A stretch of DNA of 64,000 nt, taken from Coprinellus micaceus (taxonomy: Eukaryota > Basidiomycota > Agaricomycetes > Agaricales > Psathyrellaceae). The notes beneath the pieces were generated by a model. The model worked only from the letters and a program-made list of their open reading frames with translations, was not told the DNA's origin and did no database searches. A program made the position numbers and the translations under genes. Where the stretch lies: positions 124,001-188,000 of the forward strand of contig OX596342.1 of assembly GCA_951394405.1 (NCBI GenBank), read 5' to 3'. This document shows, piece by piece, positions 23,301-33,968 of this stretch (the stretch's first letter is position 1; every line of letters starts with the position of its first letter).

Positions 23301-25772
23301 AAACAAAACGTCGAAAACCGGGGCCCACACCCACGACCAAGGAACGTCGACGTCGACGTCAACCCCAGTCACGTAAGCCGCAAAAATGGACGGACGTCGT
23401 GTAAACCCCCGATCCAACCACGGACTCCTCAAGCCAAAAGTTCGACCCCCCAAAACCGATCACAGCTCGAACGGGGGCACCCCCGAAACCCAGACTTCCG
23501 GGAAAGTCAAAGGCACAACAACTAACGAACGAACGAAAAAAAAAAACGAAACACGAAACACGAAACACGAAACACCGTCCCCCCACCCCCAAAAACTCAA
23601 ACCCCCAACCCCACTCTCTCTTCACCGAGAACAGAACGCAACGCAGAACGAAGACCACAGAACAGAACGCGCCCGGCGCCGTGTACCCCGAAATCGAATC
23701 GAATCCAAACCAATCCATTCCAATCCAAAGAAACAACTCACCTCCCCCTCCCCCACCCCCTCCATAACCCCCCCCTCCCAGCCCTCCCCCACTACTCCTC
23801 TTCAACACCCGCATAACCCTCTCCTTCTCCCTCATCTCCTCCGCCCTCTTGGTCGCATGCGCAGCCTGGGCCGCCTGGAGGGACGCTTTGATTAGGTTCG
23901 TCGGGCCTGTCGGGCCTCCTACTCCTCCTGTCGCAATACCTAATCCTCCACTAGCGATTGTTGTTCCTCCTCCTGCTGTTGGACCCGACGTTAAGGTCAT
24001 GGGTCCTCCCGGTGTTCCTCCCAACGTCGACGTTGTACTCCCCCCTCCCCGATCTGTACCCCCATACCCGGTCCCCGCTGCCGGTGAACCTCCCTGACCA
24101 AGCGTCGTGGAAGACGACTGCGACGGTTTAGGCGGCGGGACAGGCCTCCCCTCCACCACCCCCTGTCCCATCCCGACTCCCTGCCCACCCGAAATCGACC
24201 CCGTATGGTGATGATGATGATGCCTAGGCGGGGGGAGGGGGTGGAACACGTTCCCCCCCGGCGCATTCGGATTCCCACTCGCATTCCCCGTCGAATTCCT
24301 CGGCGGTACACCCCCACTCGCATTCGGAGCAGTCGCCTTCCGAGGTGGGAGAGGCGGACCTTTATTCGGCGAGGTCCTCCCATCCTGTCCTTGGTATTGA
24401 GCCGAAGGTTGAGAATGTGGAGGATGGGGAGGGTGAGAATGTGGAGGGTGAGAAGGTTTAGATGGGCGTTGGATGAACGGGTTCGTATTACTCGACCCTA
24501 GCCCTCCCAAACCTCCCAGACCTCCCAAACCTCCTGACGACGACCCCGAGCCCGAGGCGGGTGGGGACGTCGACATATATCCATGCCCTTGTTGCCCTTG
24601 CTGTCCTTGCTGCCCATGCCCTTGATACGCTTGCGTCTGCGGATACTGCTGATGCAGCTGCGGGTGCCCATGCCCGTAGGTCGCGTAAGCGGAAGGCGCA
24701 GCAGCAGCACCAGCCGAAGACGCGGAGGATTGGTGTTGGGGATGTTGAGGCGGCTGCGCGCGGAGCGGGGGTGGGAGCGGTGCTGCGGGCTTTTTTGGTG
24801 GGGATGGGGAGGGGGGTCTTTGGGTATGTGGTGGAGAACGGGGTTGTGGGTGTGCGGAGGGATGGGCTGTGGGAGGTGAGGTCGTTAGCGTCTAGATCTT
24901 CGAGATAGAGGTAGAGATCGAGATCGAAGGACGAAGGGGCGAAGAGGATCGAAGAGAGAATGGGTGAAGAGTGATCGAAGGAAGCGGGGTCGAACAGCAT
25001 TCGAAGGAAAGCCATAACGTATAAAGCCCCGCAACATATCACAACGAATCCACGCACCCTGAACAAACGCCAACCCGCGATCGAGCTCCGCCCCATTCAC
25101 GACGTGCGTCACGAGCCGGAGAGCCGCGAAGAACTGCCCGCCGGTGAGTGTGTCGGAGGGGCTGAGGGTTGGGGAGAAGAATTTGAGGATCTGTGTGGGG
25201 TGGGGTGTTAGCTTTGAGTGTCGTTTTGGGGGAGAGGGAAGGTAGATGGGGAAGAGAGGGTTAGATGGGGGAGAGAAAGGGAAGAGGGGAAGGGGGAGAG
25301 AGGGAGAAGAAGGGAAAGGAGGGAAGGAGGAGATAGGATCGCAACGTAACACGGTCTAGAACGATCCCGCAGAACCGACTCGAATCCCCATCCCATCCCA
25401 GATAAAGCGCTCGTCTCAAGGCGAGCGTATAGGAAGTGAAGAATTAGAAACTCGTAACGAAAGTCTCCAAACTCGATCCCCCAACCACAATCCTCCACCC
25501 AACCCAATCGAAGAAATCCAAACACTCACCACATCAACGCTCCCCACCCCAACGCCCACATACCGTCCCCTCACCCACGCCCTCACCTCCCTCACACCCA
25601 GGACAATCCGCTCATAATACACATCGTCCCCATCCGCACCTTGCCCGCCCGTCCCCTGCTCCTTAACCTCGTCGATCTCCGCGAGCTCCTTCAATGCATG
25701 CGTGTACAAAGTGTACTCGGCGTCGGTGAGCGCGGAGGCGTGCAGCGTCAGGCGCCGTGTAGAGCTTGACAT
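20304..25772 (-). CDS. EH-domain protein with long proline/glycine/serine-rich tail, 1190 aa
   Basis: Five exons close the frame exactly: 25772-25530, 25190-25058, 24866-23742, 22475-21530 and 21429-20304. The first two exons (about 125 residues) form an EH (EPS15 homology)-like domain: ALTDAEYTLYTHAL, then a helix ending in FFSPTLSPSD followed by TGGQFFAALRLVTHV, the typical second EF-hand-like helix. The rest is disordered: PPxPP runs, QGQQGQQG, His-rich and Gly-rich tracts, RRKRPESMQIG, and a basic helical segment (AAQAAHATKRAEEMREKERVMRVL). A helix near the C-terminus reads SMLGAIERTGDKISGRLEAVKPKLEKARFKAEAG, and the protein ends WPVGPGEGWVAL. EH domains bind NPF peptides in endocytosis and actin regulation; a role there is inferred. 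Odd points are intron 3 of 1266 nt and intron 4 with a 26-base T tract. It lies between the arms of the MYND inverted duplication and appears single-copy. Confidence 0.8.
21476..21501. repeat. Homopolymer, 26 A (T in the sense strand)
   Basis: This uninterrupted A26 lies in the 100-nt fourth intron (21529-21430) of the EH gene, next to a C6 run. In the transcript it is a U26 tract upstream of the branch-like CUAAG/CUGAC and the CACAG acceptor. It may act as an extreme polypyrimidine tract and is probably length-variable. Confidence 0.85.
22476..23741 (-). other. Unusually long intron 3 of the EH gene (1266 nt)
   Basis: The donor AG|GTGAGT and the acceptor TTTCAG join exons 3 and 4 in phase 1. 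It is rich in TTCG-type words on the sense strand and contains three simple repeats: TTTTG x6 (plus strand AAAAC, 23280-23310), GTGTTTC repeated (about 23545-23570) and GAAC-type repeats near 23520. No coding homology is seen in it. Confidence 0.65.
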
Positions 25773-27057
25773 TGAGGTTTAGCGAACTGCAGTTGGGTGC
25801 AGAGAGAAGAGAGACGTGGAGGCCCCTTCGTGCTGCGTATCGTCGGTGTCGATCCCCTCTTCCAAAGTACACTCGGCGCTCAAATCGCCTCGGCCCTTTC
25901 GCTTCTCTCCTTCTTTCCCCAAGTCGTTCTCCCCAAGTCGTCGTCTTCAACCCAATTCACTTCTTCCAGTACGACCGGCTGCGCTTGGTGGCTTCAGTAC
26001 GACGATGACGAGGGTAGGATGCAGAGAGAGTGCCAGTGGGAGATGAAGTCAGGAACCGGCGCCGGGGAGCAACGAGGCAGAAGATGATAGCCATCGATTT
26101 ACGTCATCTGTGTGACTGCGGCCCGTGTCCAGGAAGTCCGATTAGATTGTTGATTTAGATTAGATCGTGGGATACATTATGTAGATTAGATTAAGACGGG
26201 CGCTGGGTTCGACCCCTATCCCGATCTGCGCACCCTTCATTTAATTCTACCCACACCAGGACACACCAGGACCGGGCCTCTACTCAGACCAATGACGACT
26301 CGTGACTCCCGTACATCTCATCTAGATCTGTAGCGTTAAGCCTCCTTGGGCTCCCTCCGGAGAGGCCTATTACATGTCTCCTGCATCATCATCTGACATC
26401 CGGACTTCTTCCATAACCACTCTCCGTTTGACGCCCTATGGCACTCAGCGTCCCAAAATCAATGCACATCGGAACGTGGACATACCTGCATCTCCTATCC
26501 TTAGTACTTAATAAATACAAAGTCAAGCCGCACATCCCGTGCCCTGACTCCTCAGACATCAGACCTCGAGCTCTCCGCCCACAAGCCACCAAATTTCGTT
26601 CATACGGCCTCACTTCACCCTTTAAACTTTACACACTCGTTACGTCTAGATCTAGTAAACCTTCCATAAGACGTCCCAGTCTGAGGGACTACGAAAGTGC
26701 CCGGTGCCCAGGGCGACCCTCGTCTAGCACCGACCCGCGAATCAAGTACGTACGTACGATCTTCAAAGACCTCCTCAAGACACCCCACTCAAATCCGGTG
26801 TCAGAGAGAGGGAAGGGGAGTTGAGAACCCCTGGTGCACGATGGTGGTGGTAGGCTACAGTTCGAGCTGTTGACCTGAGCCATGGAGAGCGTCAACAGAG
26901 ATGTTCGATCGTACATATATTGCAATATCACTTTTTGCAGTTACGTAGTTCTCTGTGACAAGTCCGAGGGGACAACTTCAACTTCTCTATGGTGAGTCTC
27001 ACGGAATCGGGATACCTTACCCGGGGACGAGTACGGTGTACGATAGGATAGACTACA

Positions 27058-27125
27058 GCAGTAGGAGCCGTAGTAGTAGGAACCGTAGTAGTAGGAGCCG
27101 TAGTAGTAGGAGCCGTAGTAATAGC
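27058..27125 (+). repeat. 15-bp tandem repeat, about four units
   Basis: The unit AGTAGTAGGAGCCGT is repeated about four times with a G/A variant in one unit. In one frame it encodes Ser/Arg repeats within an 82-codon open frame starting at 26955. That frame has no other support, so I treat the repeat as non-coding. Confidence 0.75.
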
Positions 27126-27489
27126 ATATCTACAACCCCATCCCGCAGCACGGTACCTGAAAGTCTGAGACCCTCAGCCCAAATCCCACATGCTCTTGGG
27201 TGATTTCGAAAGCGCACTTTGGCCTTTGTTGCCTCACCGAGGCAAGTCCTTGAAAGCTTCATCTGAGCGGTGTCCCAGGCCGATAGTCGCTTCCAAGTTC
27301 CATGTGCTTGTACGTGCAATCACTTAGCGTTGAGCGTAAAGTGGTACGTCGACGTGAATGACCTATGCCCCACAGAATCCACCTTGAACCTCGCATGGAT
27401 TCCTGTGCATGACGAAGGGGTCCTGTGAACTCTTGGTATGTGATAGCGGTTGGAGAGAAAAGGAGACGCACGATCTCGGGCCCGTTCCG

Positions 27490-27662
27490 CCCAATCCATA
27501 CTAGACCTGCCACACCTTTCCAGAAATGGAAAGGTCAACTTAGCCATTAAATGACGGCTCTAGGTGACCTCTACCTCGGCCCAATCCATACTAGACCTGC
27601 CACATATTCCCGTAAATAGGAAGTTATGCATTGAATAACATTTCTAGGTGATCTCTGCCTCG
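27490..27662. repeat. 90-bp tandem duplication with internal inverted repeat
   Basis: Two units begin CCCAATCCATACTAGACCTG at 27490 and 27580, exactly 90 bp apart, and end in TCTAGGTGAYCTCTRCCTCG. Unit 1 has a hairpin CCTTTCC/GGAAAGG. In unit 2 the same spot reads TTCCCG...AGGAAG, so the stem is shorter. The function is unknown. Confidence 0.7.
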
Positions 27663-28026
27663 CCATTTGGCGATCAGGTCTGAAGCTTCTGAAGGATCGC
27701 GTTGCACACCGCCCATCCCCGAGTTGGACGAAACTCCGAAAATCCCACATCGCGTTTAAACCACCTCCTGCCCTTCGGGGCGCTCCATTCAAGGCTCGCT
27801 CTACCACACAAAGCCACGCAAGTGCAGGGCAGGGCTGAATATAGCCCGGACACCCCACCCCCATCCCCGAGCACAAGGCCGAAAGCCAGCTACTTGCGAA
27901 TTGAACACCAATCCATTGCATCGATACACTCTCCACGGAGCTCCCCTCGCCTAATCACCATCGCGATCCTATATGGTAATTACGAGGAACAAGTCCCCGA
28001 CATGCCAACATTAACGGTTCGCATAG

Positions 28027-30347
28027 CTATTGCCCCGCTACGACCAAGTCTGCGGAGGAGAATGATCTACTGGGACTAGGACAAGGGTGAGGACAGGGCT
28101 CCGAAGGGATAAATGCGGCGACATACCATTCGTATACCAACGAAGCATGTATTTTGAAGATCGGGCCGCCATGCGTATCCTGGCGGGTCGCCTGAAGCGC
28201 CTTGACTTCTGCCATGATTAGACTTGGCGCGGTAAAAATAGGAACATCCTTAATCTGCTCCATCAACAAGACAGAGACCTGTTCCCGCTCTCCCCACCTG
28301 AAGGCCCTCTCCGCAAACCTGATCGAGCCAGGACAGTCGTTCGGAATGTCGAATCGGCCAGGACCTTTGCGAAGGCGGAGGGGGGTGGAAGGCTTCCGAC
28401 GCGCTGCGGAGATTGATCGACGGAAAATGTCAACGAAAGCGCCGAAACGTGGTTGAAGGTAAGGTGGCATGACCCCCTGCGCCGTCGTCCGTGAGAGATA
28501 TGCATCGAGCCCGTCCACCCAACCTGGGGCGCTATCCTGGTCCTCAGGGAGGATGATGATGGACTGGCAGACCCCAGTCGGGTCGTAGTCGTGCCATTTG
28601 TCCTGGGTATAGGCGATAGTCCTCCGAACGACCTCGTTGGTCTCGTAGCACATACGTGTAACACTCGCGTGATATTTCCTGTAGCGGTAGGCGTAGTGGC
28701 CCCTCACTGATTTTCCCTCTGAAGATCTGGTGGTTAGGGCCTTGCGGGAGAGGATACTCAGCACAAGTGCACACCAAAGTACTTCTTGCGCATCTCAGCA
28801 CATTCGTCACGGTGGAGGGCCTTCCAATCTTCTATTTGACATTCCTTCGAGCAGTAGGCCACGGTATGGCATCCAGCGCATACCTTCTCCGAAGTGGATA
28901 CCCCATTATTCCCAGCGCACCTCGAGTGCTAAATTCGCAACAGATCAGTGGGGAACACGCGAAGGCGATTGTATTCCTACCGTTAAACTATCACAAAGGC
29001 TATCCTGAGAACCTTGCGGATTTTTCTTGCGAAGCGGCTCAAGGCCGCTGGCCAATCCCTGGAGATACGCGCGGGTTGTACTCCCAGACTTGAGGTGCAC
29101 AATCTTTGGGATAAGGTCAACAGCCAGTCTCGGGAGCAAGGCGGTAAGAACTTTGGGGTACGTCGCGTACGCGATGAGGTACGCCGTGACAGAGGTGAAC
29201 CTGCTTCCCTTTCCATGAGCAAAACGGACGCAGTCGCCAAGGAGGGCGAGAAACCCGCGCTCGACCACCATCTGTAGATTATCGATCATGTCGGAGGGCG
29301 TGCAGACCACCCAATCAACAAGAAGCGCCAACAGCTCCAGCATACCCTCTGCGCGTCCCTTTTCTGAGTCTTCAGGGCGACCTGGGCGATCGGGTACGGC
29401 CTGCCGAATTTGTTCCAGAACCTCCATGAACACGTCGAGCACTCGGGCCTTCTTGAATAGCCGCCTCAGTTCCGGGCTGGTCCTCCTGAGGAGACAGGTA
29501 ATGTCGAAAATGCCACGCAAATTCTCTTTGGTATGAAGTGGGGTGACGTCGGGGAAATGAGATAGATAGCCGATCCTGTTCATACGCACTAGGCACCGCG
29601 CCCTATCCATTGTTTGCTCCACAAACTCCTGAGGGTCGCAAATTCTCCCATCCATGATCGCCTCCGCCATACCACCAGAGTTTTCCTTCGTCAGTTCGCA
29701 AAAGACGGCTATCCCACAGTCTTGGATGGCCTTTGGGTTGTGAATCCCCTCAGCGTAAAGTATTGGGAAACCATCACAAACCCCGATCCACCACCGGATT
29801 GCAAGATCCAGCATGTCTCCCCGGGTGGCGAGTGTTGGTACGATCCGTTTCGGTGTTGCGAATAAGCTATGAAAGAACATCGTTGTAATTTGATACCCGC
29901 CGAGGATCGCCTCTGTGTCATCCGCTGAACTAGTCACTCGCATGAACTCGTGAGCCCAGCTTATATAGTCGTTCGAGGCGGAGAATAGGCGAAGGGAGGT
30001 AGCGATGGTGAGTGGGGTCCGGGCTGGATGGCCGGTAAGCCACCAGTTCACCTCGAACATTGCACACATCGACCCCATTCCGGTGTCCATCAAGTAGGGA
30101 TCGAGGCCTGAATGCACCTTGAGGTGGGGCAGAAGAGCATCTAGAATGGCCGTGGAATGCTTCGCGTAGCTTTCCCGGATGTGTGGGGCTAAAGCCTCGA
30201 GATCGTCTAGGGAGCCGTTCTTTGCGCCCTTGATGACCTGAGAATCAGGTGAGTAAGGGTGAGCTCAAAGATCAAGGAGGCCTCGCTTACATCTTCAATA
30301 GGCGCTCGAGTCAGATTGGTCGAGGGAGGGCTGAATCGAGGGGGCAT
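28027..30347 (-). CDS. MYND-type zinc-finger protein, copy 4
   Basis: Exon 1 (30347-30291) encodes MPPRFSPPSTNLTRAPIED and is followed by a 53-nt intron with a normal GTAAGC donor. Exon 2 (30237-28981, 419 codons) starts VIKGAKNGSLDDLEALAPHI and is helical. The MYND exon reads HSRC...VCAGC, YCSKEC, H, C: here the first pair is H-x2-C. The C-terminal domain has YAYRYRKYHA, SIIILPEDQD, APGWVDGLDAYLSRT, a GRFDIPNDCPGSIRFAERAFRWGE block and VLLMEQIK. The last exon ends ADLVVAGQ at 28027. The signature block in the C-terminal domain is the most conserved part among the copies and may be the functional core. It is intact. Relatives are copy 3 (truncated, inverted arm) and copy 6 (36006-38347, same strand). 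Confidence 0.85.
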
Positions 30348-31025
30348 GATCGTTATTGATTGACGATGGTCGATGAAGGCGCGAAAGCGGTTTGATTTCG
30401 CCTCAGCACTTCCACGCACTCCGCCAGTCGTGCCCTTCACATGTTCGCACGAGGGGGTGGGTTGCGTGGCGCCTCGTTCATGTTGTCACATCAAAACCTA
30501 TTTGCCATCCACCATTCGCGCCACCGAGCCTCCACTTCTGAGGCGCGGTAATTATTAAAGGGGGTAGTGTCCCTGGACACAGCGCCCGCCAGAGGAACAG
30601 CGATGTGTCAATAAATAGAAGTGGCTACTACCGCGAGAGAAACCACGGAGTGGAAAAAGCGTCTCATGGCCCATCTGATTCAAGCACGTCGGACGGTGGC
30701 TAGAAAAGCGACGGTTTGAAGGTGCCCCGTCGCGGATTGAATTTCAAGCCGGGTTTATATGTGAGCAACCGCGAGAGTCGTAAACTCGGCGCACGGAATC
30801 ATTTCCTCCCCTTCGCCTGGGTCATGGACTGCGGTTAGGAAGGACCACTCCGCACGTACAATGTGCCAAGCCAACCTTGGAGACCCGAATCGCTATGAAC
30901 CTGCCACAACCACGTCCGCAAAGGAGAACGATCGACTCCTGGGACTTCTAGAGTGAAGTCAGGGGGGAGTACTCTGAAGGAATAGATGCGGAAACGTACC
31001 ATTCGTACCTTAAGGAGCCCCATAT
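30348..31025. other. Intergenic, promoter of MYND copy 4 and duplicated flank
   Basis: The part from about 30660 to 31025 is the duplicated 3' flank of MYND copy 5 (see 17805-18113). The remaining 310 or so nt should be the promoter of copy 4; no clear TATA box is seen. Confidence 0.5.
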
Positions 31026-33424
31026 TTAGTATCTTATTTCGGTCATCACGACCCTTGGGCGTTCATGAAACCTCTCTACCACATCCTCGATGAGTTCATC
31101 CTCGTCTCGGTCACGGTACACCCTGCGAGGTCTAGTCCGATTAGGTGTAGGTTGAGCTCACGTCGGCGACTTGACTCAGAGAAAGGGGTACCCACATTGT
31201 GTACGTCAAGCACCCAAGAATCCCATAGGTAGGCTCTTTTTTCGTCCCCCGGTGCATGAACTCCGTCGCCTTCGCGTCCCTCTCCATCAGAGTTCCACTG
31301 AACAGCGGCAAGGGTTTGACCTGCTCTAGCAACAGGACCATCATCACATCGATTCCCCCGAATCGAAAGGCACGCTCTATCAATCTGAGGGAGCCTACAA
31401 CAGATGTATGGGCCGCGTTGAGCGAGCCAGAGCCACGTCGACGCGCCCGAAGGGTCCAGTGCTGGAACGTAGAAGTCAGAGCGTCGAACCTTGACCTCAG
31501 GTGTTCCGGAATCAACTGGGACGTCCTTTGTATGTAGGCGACTAGCGTCATGCCTGACGCCGCGGGATATACATCCGGGTCATGCCACAGCAAAGACACG
31601 TCGGTGTGGACCTTCACCGGATCGAAGTTAAGACTACCGTCTGGAAGGCGAGGGGACAGGGATCGGTGCGCCACTTCCCTGGTTTCGAAGCCGTAGCACA
31701 GGATGTTTGCGTGGAGCTTTCGATACCGGTAACAGTAGTGACTCCGACTGGGGTTGTGGTCTGAAGGGCTTATCAGAAGTGAGCAACGGGTAGGAATGAG
31801 TTTGTCATACCTCGATAGTCCAGGTACATCACATAGCACTCGTGTCGATGAATTACTTCCCAGTATTCCGCCTGGCATCGCACGGAGCAGTACGCAACCG
31901 CTCTGCAAACACTGCACACCCTCTCGTGCGGCGTCTCAATAGCACGTCTCCGACCAACATGTTCCTTGTGCTAGCGGCCCGAAATACAGAGTCAGGCGAG
32001 CTTAAGTGAAAGTAAAACTGCGCTCGCACCTTGGGGTTAAAGCAAAGACTACGTTGCTTCCCATCCTCGAGAAAATCGCGAAACGGTAAAATGTACATCA
32101 CACCCGTCCCTAGTGAGCCCTTCCGATACGACGAGTCTGGCGTCTTGAGTAGCTGGGGATTCACGAGATCAGCTATAGCCTTAATGAGAATCTCCATCGT
32201 GTGCGGGTACAGGGCGTACGATACCACCGTATTGAAGATGGCGTTGACTTTGGTGTACCATTGATCGGCGATGAAGGGGACAACATATCCTATGATATGG
32301 AACGCGCCCGAATCTATCATTCGGCGCATGTTGTGGAGAATGTTGGTAGAGTTGCACGCAACCCATGTCACCACATACTCGGTGAGGTCGATAATCCCCA
32401 GAAAATGGCAAGCACGTTCGTCCATTTGCTCCGCGTCCTCGGGGGGATTTCGGTCATAGAGCCTCTTGCACATCGTACCGACAGTACGAATGAACGCCTC
32501 GGGCTGCTGGGATCTGGCGAGCAGGAGATCGCTCAGTCGAGGCTCCAGCTTGAGAAGAGCATCAACCGCGACGATAAGGTAACGAGCGTTTCCGATCTCG
32601 ATGCGGGAACCCTCCAGATGGGAAAGGTTTGGGATATCATCGATGTACTCGAGACTTTCGATGCGAGCGACAGTTCTGGTGATGAACATGGGATGCTCGC
32701 AGACTCTCCCATCCATCACGGCGTCTACCATGGCCCTCGGGTTCATCATCGTGACCTTATGGAAGCGTGCCATCGCTAAATCTCCCTCCTCGTCAACGAA
32801 TGGATTCGAGTCGGGTCGCTTCCCCATGGGATACAGCAGAGGATAATCGCGGTAGGTTGCCGTCCAGAGTACGAGCACCACGTCCAGCATGCATGGAAGC
32901 CTCGTGACGGCGGAGAGGAGCCCAGGGTTGGCCGTGAGGAGAAGGTGAAAGAGGGAAGCCACGGTATCATGAAGCTGAAGGATGTTTTTACTGTTCGGCG
33001 CGGTAGTAAGGAGATGAAGCGCACACGAAATATACTGCTGAGAGTCATTGAAGAGCCGCAGAGACGTTGAAATGGCTAAGGACGTCCGCCTCTCTTGAGA
33101 GTTAAGCCAACGTGCGATCTCGATGAGCGTCTCCAACGCGGCGATCCTGAGAGCTGCACGCTCTGTGGATTTTCCCTCGTTCGAATCCTCCTCCTCTTCA
33201 CGGGAAGGTGCCTTAAGGTTATGAAGGGGTAGAATCAAGAATGTCTGCGCCATGCTCTGCGTAATCTCGAATTACACGCTTCCGTAATTGACGAAGGTGG
33301 GTTGTAGATCCGCCTTTCGCTTTCTGGATGACCTGGGCTTGTACAGTGGGTATCCATCGGTGGCGGGGGTTGGCTTGCAACTTGCCTCAGAGATGTCCAC
33401 AGCAATGTGATCTAGGTCATCCAT
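31026..33424 (-). pseudogene. MYND-type zinc-finger copy 5, one frameshift
   Basis: This is a close paralog of copy 2 with the same five-exon plan. Exon 1 (33424-33386) gives MDDLDHIAVDISE; the first intron (33385-33333, 53 nt) is GC-AG with GAG|GCAAGT; exon 2 begins VIQKAKGGSTTHLRQL at 33332. About 35 codons into exon 2 a CCCC run (plus-strand GGGG 33226-33229), where copy 2 has CCC, shifts the frame to an early stop. Removing that one difference would keep the frame open through the helical region, the HKEH...CSVC finger, the GSLRLIERAFRFGG block and a short last exon ending at 31026. A protein could also begin at 33253, downstream of the lesion. Whether this is decay or a base-call error cannot be settled here. 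Confidence 0.75.
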
Positions 33425-33968
33425 GGCAGTTATGCCTTGAGTTTCGAGGATCAAGGGGCTTGAGGGCAAGGGCTGGCGCTGGTAGTGGGTCAAGACGCAA
33501 TCTCGTCGACAGATCTCGTCGATCTAGTGATTGTGTGACGCGTCGAGGTCAGATGACGACCCATTTTAACCGCTCCAGCCCCTCTAATTCCGACCCACCG
33601 TATCCCGCTATCAGGGCGATTCGATGTTATTATAGCCATGGGATTAGGATGAGAGGTGTCGCAGAGGACGAGGTATTCACGATTTGACCGGCGTGTTGAG
33701 AAGAAAACGCCCTTTCTCAAGAAACCAACCCTTTGTACAGATTAAATCTGCTCTCCACAAGGTCTTGTTGCGGACGGACTCTGGCGGACAACCATTTGTG
33801 CTTAGGTACATCATTTACATGACTATGGATAGAAGAGAAGTAGACAAAGAATATATGCCGATACAGGCCCTCCGACAGAATATGAATGAATGAAATCGTG
33901 GCCACGGATGATCCAAGAGGCGAACGAGGAGCCTGGTTGGGAGCAGTTCTCAGATTCCAGAAACACCT
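33425..33968. other. Intergenic gap
   Basis: Region between the start of MYND copy 5 and the 3' end of a family X gene. The first 70 or so nt belong to the inverted duplication. No gene is recognised in the rest. Confidence 0.5.

Larger units (their letters stand above)
25773..28026. other. Intergenic gap, EH gene to MYND copy 4
   Basis: This gap of about 2.2 kb starts with the EH promoter and ends at the 3' end of a minus-strand MYND gene. It includes a dispersed TAGATTAGATT motif near 26150-26190, a 15-bp tandem repeat (27058-27125) and a 90-bp tandem duplication (27490-27662), listed separately. No gene is supported. Confidence 0.55.
28027..33500 (-). repeat. Right arm of inverted segmental duplication
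   Basis: This arm contains MYND copies 5 and 4 on the minus strand and mirrors 15340-19445. It keeps the roughly 1.3 kb (about 30660 to 29372) missing from the left arm, so it is the more complete version. The arms are separated by about 8.6 kb holding the EH gene. Confidence 0.7.

Noticed and set aside
26195..26230. GGGTTCGACCCC, resembling a tRNA T-arm/B box
   Set aside because: The T stem pairs poorly, no A box lies at the right distance upstream, and no cloverleaf can be drawn.
26955..27203. 82-codon Ser/Arg-repeat frame
   Set aside because: The Ser/Arg content comes only from the 15-bp DNA repeat; nothing around it looks coding.
27058..27662. CRISPR-like array or mobile element termini
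   Set aside because: The repeats are directly adjacent, with no spacers, and this is a fungal genome; there are no terminal inverted repeats or target-site duplications that I can define.
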